Assembly: GCA_029782295.1 (NCBI GenBank)
Contig: JAKOVB010000089.1
Coordinates: 62,001 to 126,000, forward strand
Source: Pseudomonadota bacterium
Lineage (GTDB): Bacteria; Pseudomonadota; Gammaproteobacteria; Burkholderiales; Methylophilaceae
Direction of reading: 5' to 3'
DNA: 64,000 nt
The position numbers were made by a program, and so were the translations under genes. Below the pieces are notes generated by a model that worked only from the letters and a program-made list of their open reading frames with translations, searched no databases and was not told where the DNA came from. Of this stretch, positions 44,722 to 54,152 are shown one piece after another. Within the stretch, counting starts at the first letter, position 1. Each line of letters begins with the position of its first letter.

Positions 44722-45690
44722 ATGAGCCGTAACCGCATCGATAAAATCCCAGCCACTGAAATTACACCCAAGTCCGTCCATGATGACAGGCGTGACTTCA
44801 TACGGAAACTTGGGGTAGGGTTGATTGGTGGCATAGCTGCCAGCAGCGGTTTGTTCCAGGATGCATCTGCGACATCGAGTGATCGCCAGAAAATAACGTC
44901 TTACCGCAAATCATCCTACGGCCACGAAGAAACGACTACTCCATACGAAGACATTACCAGCTATAACAATTTCTACGAATTCGGTACAAGCAAATCCGAC
45001 CCTGCCGCCAGCGCCAGTCGCCTGATAACAATGCCCTGGACCATTTCGATCGAAGGGCAGGTCAGGAAACCTAAAATCCTCGGTTTCGACGACCTGCTAA
45101 GACTTGCCCCCTTGGAGGAGCGTATATACCGGATGAGGTGCGTGGAAGGCTGGTCTATGGTGATTCCATGGATAGGATTACCGCTTGCCGATCTGATCAA
45201 ATGGGCAGAGCCAACCGGTAATGCGAAATTCGTTGAATTCGTGTCGCTCGACAATCCTGCGATGATGCCTGGCCAGAATCTTCATGTGCTTGATTGGCCC
45301 TACACCGAAGGATTGCGCATGGATGAGGCCATGCATCCATTAACCATTCTCGCAGTTGGCTTGTATGGAGAGGTGCTGCCCAAACAGAACGGCGCGCCAG
45401 TAAGACTGGTCGTTCCATGGAAATATGGATTCAAGGGGATCAAATCCATCGTCAAAATAAGATTCACCGAACATATGCCAGTTTCATCATGGATGAAAGC
45501 CAACCCCAGGGAGTATGGCTTTTACTCGAACGTAAATCCATCCGTGGATCACCCACGCTGGTCCCAGGCCACGGAACGCAGAATAGGAGATGGCCTTTTC
45601 GCCAAGCGTCGCAAGACGATGCTATTTAATGGTTACGCGGAGCAGGTTGGTCAGATGTACTCAGGCATGGATATGAGAAAATACTTTTAA
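44722..45690 (+). CDS. msrP: Protein-methionine-sulfoxide reductase catalytic subunit MsrP (YedY)
   Basis: 322 residues from [14 protein letters not shown], with a ribosome site AGGAG. The twin-arginine signal [15 protein letters not shown] marks export of a folded molybdopterin enzyme to the periplasm. The Mo-ligating Cys lies in [15 protein letters not shown] (about 148-152). [12 protein letters not shown] and [14 protein letters not shown] are family marks. It repairs oxidised methionines in periplasmic proteins using electrons from MsrQ, encoded just downstream. Confidence 0.96.
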   Translation: MSRNRIDKIPATEITPKSVHDDRRDFIRKLGVGLIGGIAASSGLFQDASATSSDRQKITSYRKSSYGHEETTTPYEDITSYNNFYEFGTSKSDPAASASRLITMPWTISIEGQVRKPKILGFDDLLRLAPLEERIYRMRCVEGWSMVIPWIGLPLADLIKWAEPTGNAKFVEFVSLDNPAMMPGQNLHVLDWPYTEGLRMDEAMHPLTILAVGLYGEVLPKQNGAPVRLVVPWKYGFKGIKSIVKIRFTEHMPVSSWMKANPREYGFYSNVNPSVDHPRWSQATERRIGDGLFAKRRKTMLFNGYAEQVGQMYSGMDMRKYF

Positions 45691-45706
45691 TAATTAATAT
45701 ATCACC

Positions 45707-46324
45707 ATGAATAGATATATTAATTATTTTATCTTTAGTCTCCTTTTGGCGCCAATTATTCGTTTGATCGTGCTCGCTGTCAGTAATCAACTAGGGGCCA
45801 ATCCGGTCGAATTCATCATTCACTCCCTAGGGACCTGGGGCCTGATTTATCTGCTTTTGACATTGACATTGCGCCCGTTAAGTCAATTGATCCATTCGTC
45901 CAAACCGATTCTTTTGCGACGTACAGTTGGACTGTTTACATTTGCATATGTCTGCTTGCATTTCCTGTCATACGCGGGTCTGGATCAATGGTTCGATTTT
46001 CAAGCCATTGGCAGCGACATTGCCAAACATCCATATGTGCTGGTGGGTTTTAGTGGATTTCTCCTGATGATCCCGTTAGCAGTGACCTCGACCAATCAAT
46101 GGATGCGACGTCTGGGCCATCGATGGAAGAAGCTGCATCGGCTTGTTTACCTGATTGCCATACTTGGCGTCGTGCATTATTGGTGGCTGGTCAAGAAGGA
46201 TATCAGTATGCCATTGCTGTTCAGTGCAATTCTGGCGGTGCTTCTTGGGTACCGGCTCATCCCTAAGTTATCGAGGGGGTGGCGTCGAGAACAACCAGCT
46301 ACTGACATTATCCATACGGCATGA
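45707..46324 (+). CDS. msrQ: Haem-binding membrane subunit MsrQ (YedZ)
   Basis: 205 residues with about six membrane helices. Candidate haem ligands are in PVEFIIHSLGTWGLIYLL, YVCLHFLSYAGLDQW and KLHRLVYLIAILGVVHYWW. It passes electrons from quinol or flavin to MsrP. It starts 16 bases after msrP and forms a two-gene operon with it. It is more AT-rich than its neighbours. Confidence 0.94.
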   Translation: MNRYINYFIFSLLLAPIIRLIVLAVSNQLGANPVEFIIHSLGTWGLIYLLLTLTLRPLSQLIHSSKPILLRRTVGLFTFAYVCLHFLSYAGLDQWFDFQAIGSDIAKHPYVLVGFSGFLLMIPLAVTSTNQWMRRLGHRWKKLHRLVYLIAILGVVHYWWLVKKDISMPLLFSAILAVLLGYRLIPKLSRGWRREQPATDIIHTA

Positions 46325-46446
46325 AACGAAAACCGATCATATCCACTATTTAACATAATATACATTATGCGAAGTAATGTGGATTGGACATCGTTGGCAA
46401 TAGGCCTTCTAATAACGTCCACCCCGCCTGACAAGGACGAGCCCTC

Positions 46447-47619
46447 ATGACCACAGATTTCGATGCCCGCATATCGAGAACGAACACCAATGCTCTCAAG
46501 CATGACAGCAAGCGTGCTGTATTCGGCACGGATGATGTCATGCCGCTGTGGGTGGCCGACATGGATTTCGCAGCACCGGAATCCGTTACTCGCGCCTTGA
46601 TCGAACGCGCCTCACACCCGGTGTACGGATATTCAACCGTACCGGAATCTCTTTACGATGCACTGATCTCCTGGATTCAAAAACGTCATGGCTGGACCAT
46701 CGAACGTCAATGGATCGTTTTAGCACCAGGTGTCGTGCCATCGTTGAATGCAACCGTTCTTGCGCTCACTAACCCAGGTGACGGCGTCATCGTACAACCG
46801 CCGGTATATTTTCCATTCTTCACTGCTGCATCCAATTCAGGGAGGCGCCTGGTTGAAAATCCTTTGATTCTGGATGGAGATCACTACACGATAGACCTCG
46901 ATCACCTCGAGAAATGTGCTGAAGAGGCGCGGCTACTGATCCTGTGCTCGCCACACAACCCGGTCGGTCGTGTTTGGCACCAGGAGGAATTACGTTCAAT
47001 ACTGGATATTGCCGACAGATGCGGACTTGCTGTGTTGTGTGACGAGATTCATTCCGATCTGGTCTATCCGCAGCATCATCACCATGTACTGGCGACCCTG
47101 GCGGCCAATCCGGACAACATCATCACGACCGTGGCGCCAAGCAAAACGTTCAACATACCGGGACTGGGTCTCTCGGCCATCATCGTACCCGATGCCGGAA
47201 AGCGAAAGGCAATCCAGCAGATGTTTGAAACGCTGCATGTCAGTGTCAGTAACCCATTCAGCATGGTGGCATTTGAAACCGCTTACCGCGACGGAGAACC
47301 ATGGCTGGAGGCATTGATGGCTTATTTGGCAGTCACCAGAAACGAGGTAGTAAGATTTATTAAGGAAAAATTACCGCAAATCCGGTTGGCAGCCCCCGAG
47401 GGCACATATCTCATCTGGCTCGACTGCCGAGGGATGGATATGGGGGATGCGCAACTTCACAAGTTTCTGGTCGAGCAGGCAAAAATCGGGCTTTCCCCTG
47501 GCACGCTTTTCGGTACAGGAGGTTCAGGCCATATGCGGCTCAATATCGGCGCCCCACGCCAAGTTGTCATGGAGGCCCTGGAACGCCTCTACCAGGCTAT
47601 TTCCCGAACAACCCCTTAA
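46447..47619 (+). CDS. patB: PatB/MalY-type pyridoxal phosphate-dependent C-S lyase
   Basis: 390 residues, fold-type I. The opening motif MPLWVADMDFAAPESV is diagnostic of the PatB/MalY subgroup. The PLP lysine lies in TVAPSKTFNIPGLGLS, and ILCSPHNPVGRVW and LCDEIHSDLVYP are the PLP-ring segments. Members cleave cystathionine or cysteine conjugates to pyruvate and a thiol. The exact substrate is not predictable. A ribosome site AGGA precedes the start. The 3' end overlaps the convergent AsmA-family gene by 23 bases. Confidence 0.92.
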   Translation: MTTDFDARISRTNTNALKHDSKRAVFGTDDVMPLWVADMDFAAPESVTRALIERASHPVYGYSTVPESLYDALISWIQKRHGWTIERQWIVLAPGVVPSLNATVLALTNPGDGVIVQPPVYFPFFTAASNSGRRLVENPLILDGDHYTIDLDHLEKCAEEARLLILCSPHNPVGRVWHQEELRSILDIADRCGLAVLCDEIHSDLVYPQHHHHVLATLAANPDNIITTVAPSKTFNIPGLGLSAIIVPDAGKRKAIQQMFETLHVSVSNPFSMVAFETAYRDGEPWLEALMAYLAVTRNEVVRFIKEKLPQIRLAAPEGTYLIWLDCRGMDMGDAQLHKFLVEQAKIGLSPGTLFGTGGSGHMRLNIGAPRQVVMEALERLYQAISRTTP

Positions 47620-48916
47620 TTGTATCGACGCCGGAAGCCGCTTTCACACCCAGCGAAGTTCCCACGCCAGGCCCCAGCACTCCAGTACCGATAGCAGCAC
47701 CTGCCAATGCCGCTTTGGTTGGCATGACGGAGGGATTATCAAGCGTGCCACTTACCTGTAACGGCACCGTCGCCAGAGCGACCCCTTTTTTCAGTTCCAC
47801 CTTGATCAAACCGTCGAGTTGCCTGGATGGCAGCACCTTGACACCGCCGTTTGCAGCAAGCAGTCCTGAAACGACATTCAGCTGCTTCAGTTCTATCAAT
47901 TTTCCGACCATGTGCAGGATGCCTGACAGGGTGTCAAACTGCGTTTCACCCCCCTTTTCTCCTGAGTTCAGCAGCAGCGTGGCAGCTTTAGCCAGATCGA
48001 CGCCATACAAGACCCCCTTGTCGACATCAAATTTGTAATCCAGCACCAGGGATTCTGCAGCCCTGGACACATCCTTGGCTTTTACCTTGAACGTGCCGGC
48101 ACCATTGATTTTTCCGCTCACCAGTTTCTTCTTACTGAATAATTGCGCCACACCCTCTGCCGAAATGGCCTTTGTGTCGAACTTTCCGGAAGCCTCCATC
48201 CCTTGACCCCAATCCACAACTGCTGAGGCGGAAGCATGTCCCTGGTAAAGCGCGGCATCCATCTTTTCCACCGACAGTTGCTCTCCACGAAGCACCATCG
48301 ATGCCGTTAACGCGTCCAGCCTGATTTGGGGTTCGAATGGCATCGTCCAGTTTTGCGCATCGACCTGGATGCCATATCCCCGATCCACAGGCGTCACATT
48401 CGCCTTCAAATGCCCGTCATCGCTGCCCAAATGAACGGATTGCATGCGTCTCCCCTCCTCCATCATGACTTCAGCGTTCATTTCCGGCAAATGCAGGCCT
48501 GGCCAACTCAGGGCGGCACGCTTTACAAGGATGCGTTTCACCAGCACCTTGGGCGCCCCACCTGGGGATGACTTAGGCATGGCCGCCATAAAATCTAACG
48601 CATCCTTCTGGATCGACGGCTGGATGATCTCGATACGATCGATCACCCTGATGCTGGAAAACAATGAAGAAAGCACCGGCACAATGGCGATGCTTTTAAC
48701 TCTAACTTCCTGTTTGGCACCGATCACGATATCGCCAACATTGGCTCTTGGCGAAGGCAGAAGTGCAATATGCATCGAACCGATCGAAACGGGTTGATTG
48801 ATCGCCTCCCCGGCCGCATTTTCGATGCTCTTCATATAAGTACTTGTTGGGATTAGAAAAGGTACAACCAGCAACAAGACAACCAATAGTGCAATTATTC
48901 CCGCGATCTTTTTCAT
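47597..48916 (-). CDS. AsmA-family inner-membrane protein
   Basis: 439 residues. An N-terminal membrane helix (about 4-24, rich in Leu/Val) is followed by a large periplasmic region with the AsmA/chorein-like repeated beta features (ALLPSPRANVGDIVIG, GKFDTKAISAEGVAQLF). A late segment, LKKGVALATVPLQVSGTLDNPS, is typical of the AsmA C-terminal part. Family proteins bridge lipids or tune outer-membrane assembly. It converges with patB and stands apart from other envelope genes here. Confidence 0.88.
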   Translation of the reverse strand: MKKIAGIIALLVVLLLVVPFLIPTSTYMKSIENAAGEAINQPVSIGSMHIALLPSPRANVGDIVIGAKQEVRVKSIAIVPVLSSLFSSIRVIDRIEIIQPSIQKDALDFMAAMPKSSPGGAPKVLVKRILVKRAALSWPGLHLPEMNAEVMMEEGRRMQSVHLGSDDGHLKANVTPVDRGYGIQVDAQNWTMPFEPQIRLDALTASMVLRGEQLSVEKMDAALYQGHASASAVVDWGQGMEASGKFDTKAISAEGVAQLFSKKKLVSGKINGAGTFKVKAKDVSRAAESLVLDYKFDVDKGVLYGVDLAKAATLLLNSGEKGGETQFDTLSGILHMVGKLIELKQLNVVSGLLAANGGVKVLPSRQLDGLIKVELKKGVALATVPLQVSGTLDNPSVMPTKAALAGAAIGTGVLGPGVGTSLGVKAASGVDTIKGLFGK

Positions 48917-48994
48917 ATGCTTTTTCCTGAAAAATTTGCTTCAGAAGGTGTTGACCGGTCCTCATGAAGTCTTTATTATTGCGCCTTCTTCAAT

Positions 48995-49070
48995 TCCCCG
49001 ATAGCTCAGTCGGTAGAGCAACGGACTGTTAATCCGTGTGTCCCTGGTTCGAGCCCAGGTCGGGGAGCCA
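48995..49070 (+). tRNA. tRNA-Asn (anticodon GUU)
   Basis: A 76-base cloverleaf with encoded CCA. The acceptor is TCCCCGA with TCGGGGA, the anticodon loop is CTGTTAA giving GUU, and the T-arm is TGGTTCGAGCCCA. It belongs to the queuosine-bearing tRNAs that depend on QueF. A strong terminator follows at 49091-49119. Confidence 0.97.
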
Positions 49071-49090
49071 AATATTGTAAGAAATAAGAA

Positions 49091-49119
49091 GGGGTTAGCG
49101 TCACAGCTAACCCCTTTTT
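49091..49119 (+). terminator. Rho-independent terminator after tRNA-Asn
   Basis: GGGGTTAGC pairs with GCTAACCCC around a six-base loop, followed by five T. It starts 20 bases after the tRNA end. Confidence 0.92.
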
Positions 49120-49263
49120 GCCATTTCCGCTTTCCGCAGTTGGGTCGTAATTCCAGATCCCTGGCAGGTGGAATGATGTTTTTGAACGCGTCATGCGCCC
49201 GGATACAAAAACAACGCTAAATAATTCGGACGATACCCAGTCACTACAGAAAGGGTCTCACCA

Positions 49264-49509
49264 ATGCCAGCAGCATCCATCATTGAGCATCTTAAAAAGC
49301 ACGGGCAACTAGCCGATTGGGAAATCGCCTCCGCCACCAAGATCCCGCTGGCCAAAGTGCAGGCAACTTTGGAAAGCTTGTCTGCCCGCGGAGAAGTTTC
49401 CCGCTGTTCGATTACCCGTTTTGTTGATGGTGAGCGCATGGAAGGCATGCTGTGCCGTATTTCCGGCTCCATCCCCCCCAAGGCGCCCGGTCGCAAGCCT
49501 TCAGCCTGA
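49264..49509 (+). CDS. Small winged-helix DNA-binding-like protein
   Basis: 81 residues. The predicted helix-turn-helix covers IIEHLKKHGQLADWEIASATKI followed by KVQATLESLSARGEVSRCSI, the standard winged-helix layout for a one-domain regulator. A short basic/Pro tail ends the protein. The gene stands alone, and its target is unknown. Similar short proteins occur in betaproteobacteria as conserved hypotheticals. Confidence 0.7.
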   Translation: MPAASIIEHLKKHGQLADWEIASATKIPLAKVQATLESLSARGEVSRCSITRFVDGERMEGMLCRISGSIPPKAPGRKPSA

Positions 49510-49707
49510 TATTACCCCCGCAAACGCTCTGGGATCGATTTTTTTGAGCTCGTGCATGGGTAGAATGTCCGGCTGGAATTAAACAAGCCTTTAAAGCAGA
49601 GGGTAAGCTGTATTTCTTTTGTCATGAGGATTAAATGATTTTCTGGCAGGCTTGCAGAAATATCGTTATGCGATAGCATGACCAGCATACCCAACATGGA
49701 GCAGGAA

Positions 49708-49962
49708 ATGAAAAACCTTAAGGTCACCATCAGTCTGGACATGGAAATACCCGAGAACTGGGAAATCGTCGAACATCCTGACGGTGTTCCGGTGCTCTCC
49801 ATCGGTGATGGCAACTACATGTACCTGAGTTTCCTCCCCATGTTCACCAAGGAACTGGAACCTGAATCCAACTGGACCAGCGAATGCTCTGACGAATTCT
49901 CGAATCAGGTCCTCGACATGGTCCAGGGCGAAGAAGTCGAGATGTCACTGGAACTCCACTGA
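49708..49962 (+). CDS. Hypothetical small acidic protein
   Basis: 84 residues from MKNLKVTISLDMEIPENWE, with GGAG about nine bases upstream. The same frame opens at 49678 and 49696, but those starts add residues that do not look coding. The protein is soluble and acidic, with the pattern WEIVEHPDGVPVLSIGDGNYM and a very acidic end. I do not recognise it. It converges with the next gene across a 42-base gap. Confidence 0.65.
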   Translation: MKNLKVTISLDMEIPENWEIVEHPDGVPVLSIGDGNYMYLSFLPMFTKELEPESNWTSECSDEFSNQVLDMVQGEEVEMSLELH

Positions 49963-50004
49963 CAGTAGCCGCATGCCGGATACCTGATATCCGGCAATCC
50001 CGGG

Positions 50005-50322
50005 TCAGAACCTGGGCAAATCCATCAAGGTCATACCTGCGATCTCCGGGCCGTCGATTTCGATTCCCTCCTGGCCATCGGCAAGATTCTGCACTCTGAG
50101 TTTGGGGCCTGGTACTGGCTGGCCTTTTACCAGGAAAATTGCAAAGACGTCTTCCCCGGCCTTGATCGCACGGACGACTTCGGCAACCTCGACGGGAGCC
50201 GGAGCAGCCATCCACTCATTTCCCTTGCGGATCACCGGCCCCATCTTGGCCTGAACAACCCGTCCAAGTGTTTTGTCGATTTTTATTTCTGTCACAGCAA
50301 GAACGGCCAAGATTTTCTCCAC
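50005..50322 (-). CDS. Conserved-looking hypothetical protein
   Basis: 105 residues from MEKILAVLAVTEIKIDKTLG. It appears soluble, with alternating hydrophobic and charged residues suggestive of a small beta-rich domain (EDVFAIFLVKGQPVPGPKLRV). No catalytic motif or signal is visible. It is flanked by two unrelated genes on the opposite strand. The codon pattern is consistent with a real gene, but the function is unknown. Confidence 0.65.
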   Translation of the reverse strand: MEKILAVLAVTEIKIDKTLGRVVQAKMGPVIRKGNEWMAAPAPVEVAEVVRAIKAGEDVFAIFLVKGQPVPGPKLRVQNLADGQEGIEIDGPEIAGMTLMDLPRF

Positions 50323-50474
50323 TCATCAGGAATTCGTTTTGTGCATCTTACGACAAAGTGGCTGCCGGACGTCAAATGCGGTTAAGCATCAACACAATCC
50401 GTTTAAGATGAATCTGATTCGTAAGCATCACCAAAGGGCAGGCATAGGCGGAACCGTCGCGCTATGATCTCACC

Positions 50475-51503
50475 ATGATCAATAAAAATTCACTCCAGAA
50501 AACTCTCGCCCCCGCACTTCTCGTCATGCTATTGACGGAGGCTGTGCCGACATCCGCGGAGACATCGACTGAAGCAATACCCCAGCCATTCGAGAACTCC
50601 CTCGGTATGAAGTTTGTGAGGATCCCGGCTGGGGAGTTCCTCATGGGAAGTGACGAAACACCCGACTCCCTGGATAAGGATTATCCGCAATATGATCGGG
50701 AGCGATTTCTCAAACTGGCCGACGAAGCTCCGGTGCATTGGGTACGCATTACAAAATCGTTTTTTCTCGGACAGTATGAGGTCACGGTGGGCCAATTTCG
50801 CAAGTTTCTCGAAAGTTCCGGGTATGTACCGGAATCCATCGCCGATGGGACGGGCGGATACGGCTATAACCCGCAATACGATCCCTCCACCACCGAGCGT
50901 GGTGACGCATTCGAAGGACGAAACCCAAAATATTCATGGCGCAACCCCGGCTTCACGCAAGGGGATGATGAGCCAGTGCTCAATGTCACCTGGAACGATG
51001 CGATGGCCATGAGCCGGTGGCTGACCGTAACCGAAGGACGCAAATACAGGCTACCCACCGAAGCCGAATGGGAATATGCCTGCCGCGCCGGGGCAACGTC
51101 CCGCTATTACTCGGGAAACAAGCCTGATCGCTTGCTGGCCATCGCAAACACCTTTGATCTCGATGCGGCGGAGAACTGGCCTGGCTGGCGACAGTTTGCG
51201 GTTCAGGGTCATGACGGTTACGCCTTTACATCCCCTGTGGGTCATTTCTCACCAAACGCCTTCGGACTCTATGACATGCTGGGAAACGCATGGGAATGGG
51301 TATCGGACTGGCACGATGACAACTACTACGGAAAAGCACCCATCAATGATCCTCAGGGTCCGTCAACCGGAAAAGTGCGTGTTCGGCGCGGTGGTTCATG
51401 GCATACCTGGCCCCTGTATGCGCGATGCGGCTTTCGCAACTGGAATACTCCGCAGACCCGTTACACCCTTGTCGGCATGCGGCTTCTGAGGGAAGTGGAT
51501 TAA
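50475..51503 (+). CDS. Exported formylglycine-generating-enzyme-fold (SUMF1) protein
   Basis: 342 residues. An N-terminal segment (about 9-27, ALLVMLLTEAVPTSA) predicts a signal peptide. The SUMF/FGE fold then runs to the end, with NSLGMKFVRIPAGEFLMGS, EAPVHWVRITKSFFLGQYEVT, YRLPTEAEWEYACRAG, LYDMLGNAWEWVSDW and RRGGSWHTWPLYARCGFRN. True FGE uses two active Cys in its C-terminal part. Here only the second is kept (ARCGFR), so sulfatase-activating activity is unlikely. Related exported SUMF proteins serve as binding or accessory proteins. It stands alone, with no sulfatase nearby. Confidence 0.85.
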   Translation: MINKNSLQKTLAPALLVMLLTEAVPTSAETSTEAIPQPFENSLGMKFVRIPAGEFLMGSDETPDSLDKDYPQYDRERFLKLADEAPVHWVRITKSFFLGQYEVTVGQFRKFLESSGYVPESIADGTGGYGYNPQYDPSTTERGDAFEGRNPKYSWRNPGFTQGDDEPVLNVTWNDAMAMSRWLTVTEGRKYRLPTEAEWEYACRAGATSRYYSGNKPDRLLAIANTFDLDAAENWPGWRQFAVQGHDGYAFTSPVGHFSPNAFGLYDMLGNAWEWVSDWHDDNYYGKAPINDPQGPSTGKVRVRRGGSWHTWPLYARCGFRNWNTPQTRYTLVGMRLLREVD

Positions 51504-51656
51504 CCTTCAGGGCAAAGCAAAATCGTGCCCGCAGGATACGTTTTGCATTTCGAATCTTGTCTAGTGTAGGATATCCAATCGCTTATTAACTGGCCAGTCT
51601 GGCTGTAAGCCAAAGGAAGCATGTCTTCCTGATCCAAACGCGACATTGTAGCGACC

Positions 51657-51854
51657 ATGAACGCTGATACATCGAATATTTCGCTCATCACCCGTATTTG
51701 GTTATCCCTGTTTCTTAGCCCTTTGCCGGTGATCCCGGTCGCTATTGCCATGATGGCTTTCGATGATGGAGATGAGGGCAATTGGATGGTACTGTTTGCT
51801 CTATCTTTTGGAGTGATGTTCCTCATCGCGCCCAGAATAGTTCGCAAGAAGTAG
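51657..51854 (+). CDS. Small two-helix membrane protein
   Basis: 65 residues. Two hydrophobic helices (about 12-34 and 43-59) are separated by an acidic turn, FDDGDEGNW, and the protein ends with basic RIVRKK. This is a typical look for a genuine small inner-membrane protein. I do not recognise a family. The following 270 bases to tRNA-Ser hold only short open frames and no supported gene. Confidence 0.55.
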   Translation: MNADTSNISLITRIWLSLFLSPLPVIPVAIAMMAFDDGDEGNWMVLFALSFGVMFLIAPRIVRKK

Positions 51855-52065
51855 CATGGCCAGGACGATATCGCTTGATTCTCTTTCGGTTGCAGTCAGC
51901 CGTACGCCAAATCTGCCAGGACTACTTCGAGAGTCATGACTTCTTTGAATTAGCCCGCAATGGCGATATGCCACACTCCATCCCCATGACGAGAATAATT
52001 TTGAATCTTGCCAATGCGGATCGGGTGTTACACAATGCGACAGGCATGCTGGTGCCTGGGTAGAT

Positions 52066-52119
52066 AATAAAAAAGCCGCATATTTGTAACTTAATGATTA
52101 AGCTAAAAATATACGGCTT
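52066..52119 (-). terminator. Terminator after tRNA-Ser
   Basis: In the leftward transcript, AAGCCGTATATTT pairs with AAATATGCGGCTT, enclosing a nested CTTAAT/ATTAAG hairpin, followed by a T-rich run. It starts just after the tRNA CCA end. Confidence 0.75.
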
Positions 52120-52126
52120 GATTAAC

Positions 52127-52216
52127 TGGCGGAGAGGGCGGGATTCGAACCCGCGACAGAGTTACCCCTGTGCCACCTTTCCAGGGTGGTGACTTAAACC
52201 ACTCATCCACCTCTCC
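52127..52216 (-). tRNA. tRNA-Ser (anticodon GGA)
   Basis: A 90-base type II tRNA with encoded CCA. The acceptor is GGAGAGG with CCTCTCC, the anticodon loop is CTGGAAA giving GGA, the long variable arm GCACAGGGGTAACTCTGT is present, and the T-arm is GGGTTCGAATCCC. Confidence 0.96.
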
Positions 52217-52273
52217 GGCAAGGCGCGCATTATAGCGTAAACTTGTGATGTAAACCAAGAGAACTGTATAAAG

Positions 52274-52591
52274 ATGGAAACAAATATTAAAGAGGGTGAG
52301 ATTTACGGCAAGCATCAGGGATCCAAGTTCCTGATGTATAACGTTTTGAAGGTCAGTAAAAAAGGGATTACGCTTCAGAACGTGGATAACCCACTCAGTC
52401 TGTTTGAAACCTCGGCGGACAAACTGGAAGCCTCGGGTTACACCCGGATCAGCCAGACCCCGTATGTCGACACCGTATCGACGGGCAAGAAACGTCGTCT
52501 GGTCCGGAAGGCGACCCGTTGCCCCTATACTACGGATTTGTTCGAGGGACGTGCGGACTGCGAGAAACCGCAACCGCACTTGGCGGACTGA
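52274..52591 (+). CDS. Hypothetical protein
   Basis: 105 residues from METNIKEGEIYGKHQGSKF. A small soluble protein, basic in its C-terminal half (TGKKRRLVRKATRCPY), with two Cys (CPY and DCEK). The start is 57 bases after the tRNA-Ser 5' end, on the opposite strand. Its 3' end meets the rimO stop (convergent, adjacent). No family is recognised. Confidence 0.6.
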   Translation: METNIKEGEIYGKHQGSKFLMYNVLKVSKKGITLQNVDNPLSLFETSADKLEASGYTRISQTPYVDTVSTGKKRRLVRKATRCPYTTDLFEGRADCEKPQPHLAD

Positions 52592-53911
52592 TCAGTCCGC
52601 CGGACCCGCCCAGAGGTCATGTTCGTCGGCATCGACGATCTCGACTTCGACCAGATCGCCTGGTACCAGCCCTGCTCCACCCTCCAGATACACCACCCCA
52701 TCGATTTCAGGTGCGTCCGCGGCACTTCTGCCAACTGCATTTTCTTCGTCCACCGCATCCACCAGTACCTGCATGGTCTGACCAATCTTCTGCTGCAGTT
52801 TGTCTGCGCTGATTTTCGCCTGTAATTCCATAAATCGTGCCAGACGTTCCTGCTTGACTTCTTCCGGCACCTGATCGGGCAAAGCATTGGCTGAGGCCCC
52901 ATCAACCGCTGAGTAAGTGAAGCAGCCGACGCGATCGAGCTGTGCTTCCTGCATGAATTCCAGCAGTTGCTCAAAGTCCGATTCCGTTTCGCCCGGGAAT
53001 CCGACGATAAAAGTGCTTCGCAGCGTAATGTCAGGGCATATTTCACGCCAGGCACTGATGCGGGCCAGATTGTTCTCGCCACTGGCAGGCCGCTTCATGG
53101 CCTTGAGGATGCGCGGGCTGGCATGCTGGAACGGCACATCCAGGTATGGCAAAACCTTGCCGTCAGCCATCAAGGGAATGACTTCATCCACGTGGGGATA
53201 GGGATAGACATAATGCAGGCGCACCCAGACATCAAGATCGGAGAGCGCCGAGGCCAGTTCCGTCATCCGGGTCTTGACCGGGCGTCCGCCCCAGAAACCG
53301 GTACGATACTTGACGTCGACGCCATAGGCAGAAGTGTCCTGTGAAATCACCAGCAACTCACGCACGCCCGAGTTCACAAGATTTTCAGCTTCCTGCATGA
53401 CCTCGCCAATGGGCCGGCTGACCAGGTCGCCACGCAGACTCGGGATGATGCAGAAACTGCAGCGATGATTACACCCTTCGGAAATCTTCAGGTAGGCATA
53501 ATGTTGTGGGGTGAGGCGAATCCCTTGAGGCGGCACCAGATCGGTATAGGGGTCATGCGGCTTGGGGCTGTGGGTGTGGACTGCTTCCATCACCTCTTCC
53601 AGCGCATGCGGACCGGTAACAGCGAGCACGCTGGGATGGGTCGTCCTGACCACGTCCCCCTTGGCGCCGAGGCAGCCGGTCACAATGACCTTGCCGTTCT
53701 CTGCCAGCGCTTCACCGATGGCATCCAGGGATTCTTCCACCGCAGAGTCGATAAAACCGCAAGTATTGACGACCACCAGATCGGCTTCATCGTAACTGCC
53801 TGAAATCGAATAGCCTTCCGCCCGCAATTGCGTCAGGATGCGTTCGGAATCCGAAGCTGCCTTGGGGCATCCGAGGGAAACAAATCCGATTTTGGGGGCT
53901 GCTTTACTCAT
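52592..53911 (-). CDS. rimO: Ribosomal protein S12 methylthiotransferase RimO
   Basis: 439 residues. The N-terminal MTTase domain has [32 protein letters not shown] and [12 protein letters not shown], supplying three Cys for one Fe-S cluster. The radical SAM cluster is [13 protein letters not shown] domain closes the protein ([20 protein letters not shown]). It adds a methylthio group to Asp of ribosomal protein S12. The SLGCPK signature separates it from the tRNA enzyme MiaB. Confidence 0.97.
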   Translation of the reverse strand: MSKAAPKIGFVSLGCPKAASDSERILTQLRAEGYSISGSYDEADLVVVNTCGFIDSAVEESLDAIGEALAENGKVIVTGCLGAKGDVVRTTHPSVLAVTGPHALEEVMEAVHTHSPKPHDPYTDLVPPQGIRLTPQHYAYLKISEGCNHRCSFCIIPSLRGDLVSRPIGEVMQEAENLVNSGVRELLVISQDTSAYGVDVKYRTGFWGGRPVKTRMTELASALSDLDVWVRLHYVYPYPHVDEVIPLMADGKVLPYLDVPFQHASPRILKAMKRPASGENNLARISAWREICPDITLRSTFIVGFPGETESDFEQLLEFMQEAQLDRVGCFTYSAVDGASANALPDQVPEEVKQERLARFMELQAKISADKLQQKIGQTMQVLVDAVDEENAVGRSAADAPEIDGVVYLEGGAGLVPGDLVEVEIVDADEHDLWAGPAD

Positions 53912-53927
53912 GTTACTCTTGCCTTCT

Positions 53928-54152
53928 ATGTATATCGTTGCAATTGCCTGGCTTTACGTCACCCTGATGATGGCGCTGACCGAACCGAGTGTTATCGGCG
54001 GCGTGATGACATTCCTGTTTTACGGCCTCATCCCTTGCGGGTTGCTTCTCTGGTTGCTGGGCACCCCGCAGCGCAAGCGCAACAAGGCATCAAGCGAGGT
54101 CGCCGAGCAACCACTTGGTCAGCCAGATCGAACCGATGCCAAGGGCGATTAG
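53928..54152 (+). CDS. Small membrane protein divergent from rimO
   Basis: 74 residues from [19 protein letters not shown]. The open frame can extend 30 codons upstream into rimO, but the later ATG avoids overlap. Two hydrophobic helices (about 2-20 and 25-45) are followed by a basic/polar tail ([16 protein letters not shown]). It resembles small inner-membrane proteins often found near rimO or metal transporters in this group. Its 3' end overlaps the convergent ZIP transporter gene by 63 bases. Confidence 0.7.
   Translation: MYIVAIAWLYVTLMMALTEPSVIGGVMTFLFYGLIPCGLLLWLLGTPQRKRNKASSEVAEQPLGQPDRTDAKGD

Noticed and set aside
46325-46446. Imperfect dyad in the AT-rich gap before patB as a terminator or operator
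   Set aside because: Pairing is patchy and there is no T-run, so it was not listed.
50475-51503. Sulfatase-modifying formylglycine-generating enzyme
   Set aside because: Only one of the two catalytic Cys is present and no sulfatase gene is nearby. Kept as SUMF-fold protein only.
51855-52126. Possible gene remnant between the 65-residue membrane protein and tRNA-Ser
   Set aside because: Only short open frames occur there, with no recognisable domain. Nothing can be supported besides the tRNA-Ser terminator.
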